DNA from: Chryseobacterium sp. OV279
Lineage (GTDB): Bacteria; Bacteroidota; Bacteroidia; Flavobacteriales; Weeksellaceae
Reading direction: 5' to 3'
Length of the DNA: 64,000 nucleotides
NCBI RefSeq assembly: GCF_900128945.1
Contig: NZ_FQUD01000004.1
Span: 124,001-188,000, forward strand
Numbering within the stretch: the stretch's first letter is position 1; each line of letters begins with the position of its first letter. The translations under genes and the position numbers were made by a program. Positions 34,201 to 42,935 of the stretch are shown here, in pieces. The notes under the pieces are model-generated. The model searched no databases. It was not told the DNA's origin and was given only the letters and a program-made list of their open reading frames with translations.

Positions 34201-34944
34201 ATGAAACTATTAGAAGGAAAAGTAGCACTAATCACCGGAGCTACAAGAGGAATCGGAAAGAAAATTGCTGAAATGTATGCTGAACAGGGCGCACAGGTAG
34301 CATTTACCTATGCCGGCTCTGTAGATAAAGCTCAAGCATTAGAGGCGGCTTTAAGTTCTGTAACGAAGATCAAAGGATATCAGTCTGACGCATCAGATTA
34401 TGATGCAGCTCAAAAGTTAATCGATGATGTAATGGAAGAGTTCGGAAAGATCGATATTCTAATCAACAATGCCGGAATCACAAGAGATAACCTGCTGTTG
34501 AGAATGTCTAAAGACGACTGGGATCAGGTAATGAGAATCAATTTGGATTCAGTATTTAACCTTACAAAAGCGGTAATCAAGCCGATGATGAAGGCTAAAT
34601 CAGGATCTATTATCAATATGACTTCTGTAGTTGGGATCAGCGGAAATCCGGGACAGTCCAACTATGCAGCTTCTAAAGCCGGAGTAATAGGATTTACCAA
34701 ATCTATTGCACTGGAATTAGGATCAAGAAGTATCAGATGTAACGCAGTGGCTCCAGGATTTACTGAAACAGAAATGACTGCAGATCTGGATGAGAAAACC
34801 CTTCAGGCATGGAGAGACAGAATTCCGATGAAGAGAGCAGGGCAAACAAAAGACGTTGCCAATGCCTGTATCTTCTTAGGAAGCGAAATGTCTTCTTATA
34901 TCACAGGACAAACCCTGAACGTAGACGGCGGAATGCTGACTTAA
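34201..34944 (+). CDS. fabG: 3-oxoacyl-[acyl-carrier-protein] reductase FabG
   Basis: A 247-residue SDR enzyme; two ATGs are adjacent (34198 and 34201), and I use the second because MKLLEGKVALITGATRGIG is the usual FabG start. It has TGATRGIG, NNAGITRDNLLLRM, the Ser of NMTSVVG, the YAASKAG pair, and PGFTETEMTADL, all typical of FabG, which reduces 3-oxoacyl-ACP with NADPH in fatty acid elongation. It is monocistronic, with a promoter and a strong terminator. Confidence 0.94.
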   Translation: MKLLEGKVALITGATRGIGKKIAEMYAEQGAQVAFTYAGSVDKAQALEAALSSVTKIKGYQSDASDYDAAQKLIDDVMEEFGKIDILINNAGITRDNLLLRMSKDDWDQVMRINLDSVFNLTKAVIKPMMKAKSGSIINMTSVVGISGNPGQSNYAASKAGVIGFTKSIALELGSRSIRCNAVAPGFTETEMTADLDEKTLQAWRDRIPMKRAGQTKDVANACIFLGSEMSSYITGQTLNVDGGMLT

Positions 34945-34956
34945 TCATAAAAAAAT

Positions 34957-34987
34957 AACAGGCTGTACATTATTTGTACAGCCTGTT
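34957..34987 (+). terminator. Terminator of fabG
   Basis: Perfect 13-bp stem AACAGGCTGTACA / TGTACAGCCTGTT with a 5-base loop and a T-run. It starts 13 bp after the fabG stop. Confidence 0.9.
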
Positions 34988-35041
34988 TTATTATGTAATT
35001 GGATTAAAAATCTGCCGGATCTGCTAAATGCGTGAGATTTT

Positions 35042-36082
35042 TTAATCCTTAAAAACCTGATTCTCCTGCTCCTGAACCCTTATAAAGGTTGTTCTCTTAG
35101 ACAATTCTTTAAGTTTGGAAGCTCCTACGTAGGTACAGGTAGAACGTACACCACCCAAAATATCTTTTACAGTCTCCGAAACAGGTCCTTTATAAACAGC
35201 CTTTACTGTTTTTCCTTCCGAAGCACGGTATTCTGCAACGCCTCCTGAATGTTTATCCATAGCCGTTTTGGAACTCATCCCATAGAACAGGCGGTATTTT
35301 TTCCCGTTCTCTTCAATGATTTCACCGCCGCTCTCATCATGACCGGCAAACATGCCACCCAGCATCACGAAATCTGCGCCTCCACCAAAAGCTTTAGCCA
35401 CATCTCCCGGAACCTTACAGCCTCCGTCGGCAATAATATGTCCTCCAAGGCCGTGAGCTGCATCAGAGCATTCAATAATGGCAGAAAGCTGAGGATAACC
35501 TACACCAGTCTTCACTCTCGTTGTGCACACCGAACCAGGCCCGATACCTACTTTGATGATATCTGCTCCTACAAGAAGAAGTTCCTCCACCATTTCTCCG
35601 GTCACTACATTTCCTGCGATGATGATCTTATCAGGAAAATTAGCCCTTGCCTTCTTCACAAATCCAACGAAATGCTCAGAATAACCATTCGCTACATCAA
35701 TGCACAGAAACTCGATTTTTGGGTGCTTTTCGAGAATCAGTCTGAGCTTTTCCTCATCTGCTTTTCCGGTTCCGGTGCTTAAGGCAATATATTGATGAAT
35801 GCTTTCCGGCTGGCTGTCCAGAAACTGGCTCCATTCTTCGGGAGTATAATGCTTATGAACGGCTGTAATAATCTTGTCTTTGGCCAGTTCTACCGCCATT
35901 TCAAAAGTTCCTACCGTATCCATATTGGCTGCGATCAGAGGAACACCTCTCCATTTCTTTTTAGTATGCTTGAATGTAAATTCTCTTTCAAGATTCACTT
36001 CTGAACGGGATTTTAATGTAGAACGTTTGGGACGGAACATTACATCCTTGAATCCAAGCTTTATATCATATTCTATTCTCAT
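35042..36082 (-). CDS. guaC: GMP reductase
   Basis: A 346-residue IMPDH/GMPR-type barrel. The active-site loop is GIGPGSVCTTR with Cys186, as in known GMP reductases; NMDTVGTFEMA, DVANGYSEHFV, GNVVTGEMVEELLL and FYGMSSKTAM are also family hallmarks. It converts GMP to IMP and ammonia with NADPH in purine salvage. The absence of a CBS domain and the length exclude IMP dehydrogenase. The ATG is at 36082; it is monocistronic, facing fabG across a 100-bp gap. Confidence 0.95.
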   Translation of the reverse strand: MRIEYDIKLGFKDVMFRPKRSTLKSRSEVNLEREFTFKHTKKKWRGVPLIAANMDTVGTFEMAVELAKDKIITAVHKHYTPEEWSQFLDSQPESIHQYIALSTGTGKADEEKLRLILEKHPKIEFLCIDVANGYSEHFVGFVKKARANFPDKIIIAGNVVTGEMVEELLLVGADIIKVGIGPGSVCTTRVKTGVGYPQLSAIIECSDAAHGLGGHIIADGGCKVPGDVAKAFGGGADFVMLGGMFAGHDESGGEIIEENGKKYRLFYGMSSKTAMDKHSGGVAEYRASEGKTVKAVYKGPVSETVKDILGGVRSTCTYVGASKLKELSKRTTFIRVQEQENQVFKD

Positions 36083-36744
36083 AATCTGGAAAAAATTAAT
36101 AAGAATAAATGTAGCGAAAACTTTTAAGGGAAAATTGAAAAGAGAAGGTTTTATAGATTTTTTAACCTGTGAAACGAGTTTGAGAGTCAGAGTGTTTTTG
36201 AGTTTGTGCGTTATGGTTACCTGTGAAAAGGGTCATGCTTCTTTTTTTACGCAAAGGTTTGATTTTAATACTACCCAGTAAAAGGAAAACTAAGAAAGAA
36301 TCAATGAAATTGATTCGATGAAGCAGGCGCTACATCCGTTGGCTTCATCAGCGACGGAGTCGAACTCTTTGCCTTTTCCAGCTCAAAAGCATTTTTCACA
36401 GAACTTTGCGTGAAAATAAATTAAAATTATCAACGCAGTCATCTGTGCAAATCCGTGTAATCTGTGGTTAATAAGATGAAATCGGAGATGAAAAACTAGA
36501 AGACGTTCAAAAGAAAAAAAATCCAGACACCTCCGCGAAAATCTGCGGCAATTTATAAAACGATTTCTGCATCAATAGGGGCGGGCTTTAGCCCGCTTAC
36601 ATAAGAATCGGTATTCATCCGGCTTTAGCCAAACCTTATATTTAAACACAAACACCACAAATCTTTTCCACAAATAACACAACCATCCGTGAAAATCCAT
36701 GCAATCAGTGGTTTAACAAAAGTAAAATAAAAAAGGGCGGAAAA
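36083..36744. repeat. Repeat-rich intergenic region of about 660 bp
   Basis: No gene is supported. It carries (1) a block at 36298-36375 matching 49476-49551 in inverse orientation, (2) two copies of the ATCTGTG-type repeat (36441-36471, 36685-36715), and (3) GCGGGC TTTA GCCCGC, a 6-bp stem hairpin at 36581-36596. A plus-strand reading frame of about 130 codons that enters it is a shadow of guaC and the repeats. Confidence 0.7.
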
Positions 36745-36760
36745 TCATCTTTTCACGCCC
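36735..36760 (-). terminator. Terminator of the surE-GNAT pair
   Basis: GGGCGGAAAA / TTTTCACGCCC stem with one bulge, overlapping the last codons of the GNAT gene, followed on the minus strand by a T-run. Confidence 0.6.
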
Positions 36761-37410
36761 CATAAATTTATAGTTCCCCTATGCATAAAACCGAGCTTTT
36801 CATACAGCCTTTTCGCGCCTGTATTGCTTTCCGCGACATGCAGGAAAGGTGTTTTCCCGTCTTCAAATATTTTCCCGGATACAAAAGTCACTAATTGTTT
36901 AGCCAAACCTTTTCCCAGATAATCCGTATCTGTGATCACTGCGCTTACCTCTGTCATATCGTTCATCTGCATTCTTTCACCTGTAAGGGCAACGAGTTTA
37001 TGATCCTTAAAAATACCAAAATAGCGCCCGAGTTCAGGCGTCCTTGTTTTAAAATAATAAGGATAGAACTTGATCACAAATGCAAGAAGCTCCTCATAAT
37101 TTTCTTCTTTAAGCTCAATAATTTCCTCAGTCAGATCAAGCTGAATAGGGTTTTCCAGAACATACTGATCACAGACAAGTCGTGACAGCTCTATTTTAAA
37201 ATTCCCCAGATCAGGTTTAGTTCCGAAAATCAGAAAATCATCACAGATCTTTGCGTATTCTGTGATGTCTTTTTCTCTTGAGAGCTCTGCTGCACCGCCA
37301 AAAGAGGCTACTTCGGGATTATAAAATTTAGTATCCCCAAAATTAAAGCAGAACTTTTCATGGAATTCATTAAGTGAATGGTAAACAGGATTGTCTAGCT
37401 TTCCGTACAT
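36745..37410 (-). CDS. GNAT family N-acetyltransferase
   Basis: A 221-residue protein. The C-terminal GNAT domain (about 115-215) has the acceptor strands, EVSAVITDTDYLGKGLAKQLVTFV (motif A with the acyl-CoA pyrophosphate loop) and LHVAESNTGAKRLYEKLGFMHRG (motif B). The N-terminal 100 residues are a second, less clear domain, as in FR47-like acetyltransferases. The acceptor substrate is not known. Its ATG shares one base with the surE stop (TGATG), so translation is coupled. Confidence 0.87.
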   Translation of the reverse strand: MYGKLDNPVYHSLNEFHEKFCFNFGDTKFYNPEVASFGGAAELSREKDITEYAKICDDFLIFGTKPDLGNFKIELSRLVCDQYVLENPIQLDLTEEIIELKEENYEELLAFVIKFYPYYFKTRTPELGRYFGIFKDHKLVALTGERMQMNDMTEVSAVITDTDYLGKGLAKQLVTFVSGKIFEDGKTPFLHVAESNTGAKRLYEKLGFMHRGTINLWGVKR

Positions 37411-38180
37411 CAGTCAAAATTCATTACTTCCTCCAGCGTCTTCATATATTCATAAGCTGTAAGATCGAACTTGACAGGAACGATTGAAATATATCCGTTG
37501 GCCAATGCCGTTTCATCAGCATCTTCAGACTCGTCCATATTGTTGAAATAGCCGGTTAGCCAGTAATATTTCTTTCCGTGAGGATTCACCCTTTCGTCAA
37601 AGCTTTCTTCCCATTTAGCATTAGCCTGCTTACAAACTTTTACTCCTTTGATTTCTCCGGCGGTCAGTTTCGGAATATTGACGTTCAGTACAATTCCTTT
37701 AGGCATTGGGTTTTCCAGTGTTCTTTTTACGATATTCTGGATATATTCTTTGGCTTGTGTAAAATCAGCTTCCCAGCTGAAATCCATCAGTGAAAATCCG
37801 ATAGCAGGAATTCCTTCCACACCTGCTTCTACAGCCGCAGACATCGTTCCGGAATAGATCACATTGATTGAAGAATTGGCTCCATGATTAATCCCTGAAA
37901 CGACGATATCCGGTCTTCTTGTCAGAATTTTGTCAAGAGCCATTTTTACGCAGTCTACGGGTGTTCCGCTGCATGAAAAATCAGTCTGCGGTCCGTCAAG
38001 TGTTACTTCTTCGAAGCTTAAGGTAGAATTAATGGTAATGGCGTGGCCTTTTCCACTTTGGGGAGAGTTGGGTGCTACCACAATAACATCTCCGATTTCG
38101 TTCATAAATTGTATAAGGTTTCTGATACCAGGTGCGGTGATTCCATCATCATTAGTAACCAGAATAAGCGGTCTTTCCAT
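37410..38180 (-). CDS. surE: 5'/3'-nucleotidase SurE
   Basis: A 256-residue SurE protein. The metal-binding N-terminus is LILVTNDDGITAPGI (Asp-Asp pair at about 10-11), then APNSPQSGKGHAIT, GTPVDCV and VSGINHGAN with metal ligands Ser and Asn. It dephosphorylates nucleoside 5'- and 3'-monophosphates and short polyphosphate in stationary phase. The length fits. The gene precedes a GNAT acetyltransferase in a two-gene operon. Confidence 0.95.
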   Translation of the reverse strand: MERPLILVTNDDGITAPGIRNLIQFMNEIGDVIVVAPNSPQSGKGHAITINSTLSFEEVTLDGPQTDFSCSGTPVDCVKMALDKILTRRPDIVVSGINHGANSSINVIYSGTMSAAVEAGVEGIPAIGFSLMDFSWEADFTQAKEYIQNIVKRTLENPMPKGIVLNVNIPKLTAGEIKGVKVCKQANAKWEESFDERVNPHGKKYYWLTGYFNNMDESEDADETALANGYISIVPVKFDLTAYEYMKTLEEVMNFD

Positions 38181-38590
38181 AAAATCAGTTTAATTTAAGA
38201 AGGTATAAGGCATTAATTGCCTGTTTGAAAACTCCTCTTTTGTCATTTCAGACATCAGAAAAAAGTTCTCACTCTTCAAATTTAGCTAAAAACTTTTGAA
38301 GATAAATGCAATTCAAAAAATATAAGTTTAGGCTCAGGAGACAGAATTAAACTATTAAAACGCTATGATTCGGATGATTGTGTCGTTTCCCACGGAATTT
38401 AATAGGGTATTAAAGCTTTGGCAGGAAAGGGTCTTGAAAATTGAACACAATTATTCTCAATATTGAGCCTTTGAGCAAACAAAATCGAACTTTTCAGCAA
38501 AGTATGATTATATTACATCACCGAAATTTGCTTAATCAAATTTTAGAACATGAAAATTTTAGACATAAAAAACAGTGAAACTTTAACCCA
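38181..38590. other. Intergenic region between surE and the metallo-hydrolase
   Basis: About 410 bp between divergent genes. I see no coding sequence, repeat of the other families, or clear promoter; only GAAATTTG at 38522-38529, one base from the -7 consensus, could serve the plus-strand gene. Confidence 0.5.
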
Positions 38591-39721
38591 ATGAAGAGAT
38601 TTTTAAGAATACTTAGACGTACACTGATCTTTCTTTTGTGTTTGATTGTTGTATTGGGCATTGCAACCTATTTTTATATGAAGCAGCCACAATTCGGAGC
38701 TCTGCCGGAAGGAAAAAGGCTGGAAATGATAAAAAAATCTCCCCATTATAAAGACGGTAAGTTCAGAAATCTTGTAGAAAAACCCACTCTGTCGCAAGGA
38801 TATAGCTTTACCGGGGAAATCTGGAAAGCACTCACTAAAAAGTATCCCCATACTGAACCCATCGATGTATTACCTTCTGTAAAAACAAATCTTAAAACAA
38901 TTCCCGCAGACCGCAATGTCATCGTTTGGTTTGGACATTCATCTTTCTATCTGCAGGTAGATGGCGTTAAAATTCTGGTGGATCCTGTTTTCAGTGGAAA
39001 AATGACACCACTTCCCGGAAAACCTGATGCTTATAAAGGAAGCGATATTTATTCCGCCAACGATATGCCTGAGATCGATTATATGTTGCTTTCTCACGAC
39101 CATTATGACCATCTGGATTATGAAACGGTCAAAACATTGCAGCCAAAAGTAAAGCATGTAATCTGTGGTTTAGGAGCTGGTGCACATTATGAAAGATGGG
39201 GCTACACAGCACAGCAGATTGTAGAAAAAGACTGGGGAGACCGTGTAGATGTGAAGCCCGGATTTGCCATTTTTGCCGAGAATACCCATCACGATGGCGG
39301 CAGAGGGTTTAAAAGTTCTCAGGCATTGTGGCTTTCGTTTTTTATAGAGTCGCCTGCTATGAATATTTATTACAGTGGTGATGGCGGGTACAGCAGTCGT
39401 TTTAAAGATATTGCTAAAAAACATCCTCAGATTGATTGGGCTGTTATGGAATGTGGTCAGTATAATAAAGCCTGGCAGTCGGTTCATGAGCTGCCACAGG
39501 AAGTCGCACAGGCAACTTCTGAATTGAATGCGAAAAACATGATTCCGGTGCATCATTCGAAATTCACACTGGCAAAACATCCCTGGAATGAGCCGTTGAA
39601 TGAGATCACAAAATATTCTCAAAATAAGAATTACAGACTGGCGACACCAATGATTGGTGAATTAGTAAACCTGAACGACAACAAACAGGTCTTTAAACAG
39701 TGGTGGAAAAATATCAGATAA
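38591..39721 (+). CDS. Membrane-anchored metallo-beta-lactamase-fold hydrolase
   Basis: A 376-residue protein with an N-terminal membrane anchor (about 8-29) and an MBL domain. The metal motif is HDHYDHLD (near residue 167), with the later His in ENTHHDGGRG and the Asp of YYSGDGGYSSRF. FGHSSFYLQVDGVKILVDPVFSG is typical of the UlaG/NAPE-PLD-like branch of the fold. Reported activities are phosphoesterase or phospholipase D-like; substrate here is not known. The outer face of the inner membrane is the likely location. It stands alone between surE and the protease gene. Confidence 0.85.
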   Translation: MKRFLRILRRTLIFLLCLIVVLGIATYFYMKQPQFGALPEGKRLEMIKKSPHYKDGKFRNLVEKPTLSQGYSFTGEIWKALTKKYPHTEPIDVLPSVKTNLKTIPADRNVIVWFGHSSFYLQVDGVKILVDPVFSGKMTPLPGKPDAYKGSDIYSANDMPEIDYMLLSHDHYDHLDYETVKTLQPKVKHVICGLGAGAHYERWGYTAQQIVEKDWGDRVDVKPGFAIFAENTHHDGGRGFKSSQALWLSFFIESPAMNIYYSGDGGYSSRFKDIAKKHPQIDWAVMECGQYNKAWQSVHELPQEVAQATSELNAKNMIPVHHSKFTLAKHPWNEPLNEITKYSQNKNYRLATPMIGELVNLNDNKQVFKQWWKNIR

Positions 39722-39878
39722 AAACAATTTGATCTGCATAGAATAAATATCTTAAAAATTCATTTTAATATTCTGATTATTAATGATTTAATTTAATATA
39801 AGAGAATAGGTAAGAAATAGGCTATAATGCTTTTAGTAAAAAACATTTAAAACTATCCGATAATTGTAAATAAGGTAT

Positions 39879-39886
39879 TAAATTTG
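39879..39886 (+). promoter_or_regulatory. -7 element of the tail-specific protease gene
   Basis: TAAATTTG, an exact TAnnTTTG match, 79 bp before the ATG. A TTG 12 bp upstream has unusual spacing. Confidence 0.35.
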
Positions 39887-39965
39887 ATAGTTTGTAACAG
39901 CGAATTAATTGCTGCTACTAATTGTAGTATATATTTTTAAAAAAATCAATAAATAAAGACAGTTT

Positions 39966-42095
39966 ATGTGGAAAAATTTCAAACTGAATAAATTTTTACT
40001 CCTAATTCCATTGACAAGTCTAATGTTTTGTTTCAACTCGCCAAAGAACGACGACGAAAAGATGCAGACGATCATGGTGAGCGTAAAGAATACACTTTCT
40101 TATTTACATTACAGCCCGAAACCCATCAATGATGCCTATTCCAAGGACGTTTATAAACATTATTTCGAACTGGTAGATCCTGCAAAAAGATATTTCCTGC
40201 AGTCTGACATGGATGAATTCAACAAGCATGAAACAAAGCTTGATGACTATATCAGTCAGGGTGATCTGATATTCTATAAACTTACGATCGACAGATTGTA
40301 CCAGAGAGTAGACGAAATCGATAAGATTACTCAGGATATTTTCAGCAAGCCGATTAATCTTCAGGAAGATGAATCACTGACGCTGGAGCCGAAGCTTAAA
40401 AAAGTACCAGCTAACAAGCAGGAACAGTATAATGAGTGGAGAAAGTATATTAAATACAATATTCTTCAGGAGATTGAGTCTATGAACAGCAAAGAGGAAG
40501 CTCAGAAAGAGAAGAAAGATTCTGTTCAGAAGTATAAGTTGAAAGATACGATCAAATATCAGCCGTTAAACCAGGATCAGAAGATCAAAAAAGCAACGGA
40601 TGAAGTGAAAGACCTGGTAAAAGATACATTTACAAGATTCAAGAAGAGGAAGAAAATGGATTGGTTTACCGTGTATATGAATGCATATACCGAAGTATTC
40701 GATCCGCATACCAACTATTATTCTCCAAAAGATAAGGAAGATTTTGATACTCAGTTCACCGGAAAAGTGATTGGTATCGGAGCGCTTATCCAGGAGAAAA
40801 AAGGAAATCTGTTCTTAGGAGCTTTAACGATTGGTGCGCCGGCGTGGAAGTCTAAACAGCTTTCAGAAGGAGATAAGATCTTAAAAGTGAAATCTAAGCC
40901 GAAAGAAGATGCCGTAAATGTGGTAGGAATGCTTTCTGATGAAGCTGTAAGACTGATCAGAGGAGAAAAAGGAACACCGGTAACATTGACGGTTCAGAAA
41001 AAAGACGGAACCATTAAAGATGTTACGATGATCCGTGAGGAAGTAGCTATTGAAGATACTTTTGCAAGAAGTATCGTAGTGAATTCTCCAAACGGAAAGA
41101 AATACGGATTTATCAACCTTCCAAGCTTTAATGCTGATTTTGAGAATGCTAAAGGAAGAAACGCTTCTGATGACATCAAAAATGAAATCATCAAGCTTAA
41201 AGAACAGAACATTGAAGGAATTGTTCTTGACCTTAGAAATAATGGTGGAGGATCATTAACTGAAGTAGGAGATATCATGGGACTTTTCATGGAAGCAGGA
41301 CCATATGTTCAGGTGAAAGACGGAAACGGAAAGATCCAGACCTTAAAAAATAAAAACGAAACTCCGATTTGGACCGGACCACTAGTGATCATGCAGAATG
41401 AGCTTTCAGCTTCAGCCTCAGAGATCCTTGCCGGTGTAATGCAGGATTACGGAAGAGCGATGATCATCGGTTCTCCACAGTCTTTCGGAAAAGGAACGGT
41501 ACAGACTTTTGTAGACCTGAACAGATTCTTAAATACGGAAGATGATTTCGGATCTTTAAAACTGACGATTCAGAAGTTCTACAGAATTACAGGAGAATCT
41601 ACGCAGAGAAAAGGAATCGTTTCTGATATTCAGATGAAAGACTTCTTTACCTATGCAGAAGTAGGAGAGCGTTATGATGATTATGCTTTGGCTTGGGATA
41701 AGATTCCTGGAACGAAATTCCAGAAACTGAATTATTTCAACATTCAGGCTCTTGAAAAAGCAAGTGCAGACAGAATGGCTAAAAACAACAACTATCAGCT
41801 ATTGCTTGAATCCGCTCAGTGGAGAGAAAAACTGGATAAAGAAGAAAACATCACCCTTAATATCAATAAGTTCAATGAACTGATGAAGCAGAGAAAAACT
41901 CAGATCGAGAAATTTAAAGCTTTAAGCAAGTTTGAGAACGGTCTTAAGTTCATGATGTATCCAAACGAAATTGAAAGAGAGAAAAAAGACGAAGCTTTCA
42001 AAAAGAAATCTGAAATGTGGATCAAAAATCTTAAGAAAGATCCATATCTGCAGGAAGCCATGAATATCGTTTCCGATATGGGAACTAAATCATAA
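39966..42095 (+). CDS. Carboxy-terminal processing (tail-specific) protease, peptidase family S41
   Basis: A 709-residue protein. After an N-terminal hydrophobic signal or anchor (about 9-24) there are an N-terminal helical domain, a PDZ domain (about 262-352), and the S41 domain. LSASASEILAG holds the catalytic Ser483, FGKGTVQ the Lys509, and LDLRNNGGGSLTEV is the family loop. A long C-terminal region follows, as in the Prc group, which cleaves proteins from their C-terminus in the periplasm and affects murein and lipoprotein turnover. It ends at a terminator whose twin lies 800 bp further on. Confidence 0.93.
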   Translation: MWKNFKLNKFLLLIPLTSLMFCFNSPKNDDEKMQTIMVSVKNTLSYLHYSPKPINDAYSKDVYKHYFELVDPAKRYFLQSDMDEFNKHETKLDDYISQGDLIFYKLTIDRLYQRVDEIDKITQDIFSKPINLQEDESLTLEPKLKKVPANKQEQYNEWRKYIKYNILQEIESMNSKEEAQKEKKDSVQKYKLKDTIKYQPLNQDQKIKKATDEVKDLVKDTFTRFKKRKKMDWFTVYMNAYTEVFDPHTNYYSPKDKEDFDTQFTGKVIGIGALIQEKKGNLFLGALTIGAPAWKSKQLSEGDKILKVKSKPKEDAVNVVGMLSDEAVRLIRGEKGTPVTLTVQKKDGTIKDVTMIREEVAIEDTFARSIVVNSPNGKKYGFINLPSFNADFENAKGRNASDDIKNEIIKLKEQNIEGIVLDLRNNGGGSLTEVGDIMGLFMEAGPYVQVKDGNGKIQTLKNKNETPIWTGPLVIMQNELSASASEILAGVMQDYGRAMIIGSPQSFGKGTVQTFVDLNRFLNTEDDFGSLKLTIQKFYRITGESTQRKGIVSDIQMKDFFTYAEVGERYDDYALAWDKIPGTKFQKLNYFNIQALEKASADRMAKNNNYQLLLESAQWREKLDKEENITLNINKFNELMKQRKTQIEKFKALSKFENGLKFMMYPNEIEREKKDEAFKKKSEMWIKNLKKDPYLQEAMNIVSDMGTKS

Positions 42096-42100
42096 AACAA

Positions 42101-42133
42101 AAAAAGGCGCTGATCGAAGATCAGCGCCTTTTT
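42101..42133 (+). terminator. Terminator of the protease gene; first of two identical hairpins
   Basis: A stem with GGCGCTGATC, loop GAA and GATCAGCGCC, flanked by A5 and a T7 run. The same 23-base hairpin occurs at 42893-42915, on the other side of the toxin-antitoxin genes. Confidence 0.95.
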
Positions 42134-42160
42134 TTAACTTTTTAGATAATTATATATTTA

Positions 42161-42199
42161 AAATAAGTTTCCAAATATGGAAACTTATTTGTATTTTTG
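42161..42199 (+). promoter_or_regulatory. Toxin-antitoxin promoter with palindromic operator
   Basis: A perfect 12-bp inverted repeat AAATAAGTTTCC / GGAAACTTATTT (42161-42172, 42179-42190) with a 6-bp spacer lies directly before TATTTTTG (42192-42199), an exact -7 match. The ATG is at 42212. The palindrome overlaps the space between -33 and -7, as expected for an operator bound by the antitoxin with negative autoregulation. Confidence 0.7.
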
Positions 42200-42211
42200 A
42201 GTAAAAACACA

Positions 42212-42538
42212 ATGAGATATTTCGAAACGGTATTTTTAGAAGAAGCCGTGGATTTTTTGTCCAGTCTGGATAAGAAATCAGCCGCGAAAATAATTTATAA
42301 TATCGACCTCGCTGAACAGACTAATGATCCAAGACTCTTAAAGAAGTTAAGCGGAGAGATATGGGAGTTCAGAGTAAGATATTCAGGTAAACAGTATCGG
42401 TTGTTAGCATTTTGGGATAAAAGGGACAAAGACAATACGCTCGTAATTGCAGGCCACGGATTTATCAAAAAAGATAAGAAAGTTCCCAGACAGGAAATAG
42501 AAAGAGCAGAAAAAATCAGAGAAAATTATTTCAAATAG
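42212..42538 (+). CDS. Type II toxin, HigB/RelE superfamily (Gp49-like)
   Basis: A 108-residue protein. The longest frame starts at TTG 42197, but this lies inside the -7 box, so ATG 42212 is the start. The fold pattern of the RelE/Gp49 branch is visible: helix (LEEAVDFLSSLDKKSAAKIIYNIDLA), LKKLSGEIWEFRVRYSGKQYRLLAFWDK, and TLVIAGHGFIKKDKKVP, with a helical end. Such toxins are ribosome-dependent mRNA interferases. Gene order toxin-then-antitoxin, 2 bp apart, is that of HigBA systems. Confidence 0.88.
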   Translation: MRYFETVFLEEAVDFLSSLDKKSAAKIIYNIDLAEQTNDPRLLKKLSGEIWEFRVRYSGKQYRLLAFWDKRDKDNTLVIAGHGFIKKDKKVPRQEIERAEKIRENYFK

Positions 42539-42540
42539 TT

Positions 42541-42873
42541 ATGGCAAAGAAAGAAATAAAAAAGTATAGTCTTGCGGATGTTAAAGATCGTTACATCGGT
42601 AAAGAAGGAAGTGAAGAAAGACATCAATATGAGTATGAGCTTAGAATGGATGTATTGGGACATCTTATTAAGGCTGCCCGTAAACAGAGAAATCTAACAC
42701 AGTTGGAGCTGGGGAAATTAGTAGGTGTACAAAAAGCCCAGATCTCTAAAATTGAGAACAATATCACAAATGCCACAATAGCCACTGTATTAAAGGTATT
42801 TGATGCCCTGGATGCTGATGTGAAATTTAATGTAAGGCTGGAAGGCAAGAACTTAGAAGCAGAATTAATTTAA
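42541..42873 (+). CDS. Antitoxin with XRE-type helix-turn-helix, HigA-like
   Basis: A 110-residue protein. Residues about 32-90 are a Cro/C1-type helix-turn-helix (LGHLIKAARKQRNLTQLELGKLVGVQKAQISKIENNITNATIATVLKVFDALD), which should bind the operator palindrome upstream of the toxin gene and neutralise the toxin. The N-terminal about 30 residues and the C-terminal VKFNVRLEGKNLEAELI extend the domain. It starts 2 bp after the toxin gene. The pair would be self-regulating. Confidence 0.9.
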   Translation: MAKKEIKKYSLADVKDRYIGKEGSEERHQYEYELRMDVLGHLIKAARKQRNLTQLELGKLVGVQKAQISKIENNITNATIATVLKVFDALDADVKFNVRLEGKNLEAELI

Positions 42874-42892
42874 TAAAGACCCAAATAAAAAT

Positions 42893-42919
42893 GGCGCTGA
42901 TCGAAGATCAGCGCCTTTT
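42893..42919 (+). terminator. Terminator of the toxin-antitoxin operon; second identical hairpin
   Basis: Same GGCGCTGATC - GAA - GATCAGCGCC hairpin and T-run as at 42101-42133, 20 bp after the antitoxin stop. It also faces the minus-strand superoxide dismutase gene, whose stop is at 42936. Confidence 0.95.
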
Positions 42920-42935
42920 TTATTGCAATAGAGAA

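Noticed and set aside
35874..36281. Plus-strand frame of 135 codons entering the intergenic region
   Set aside because: It is antisense to guaC and then runs into repeat DNA; no start signal or domain.
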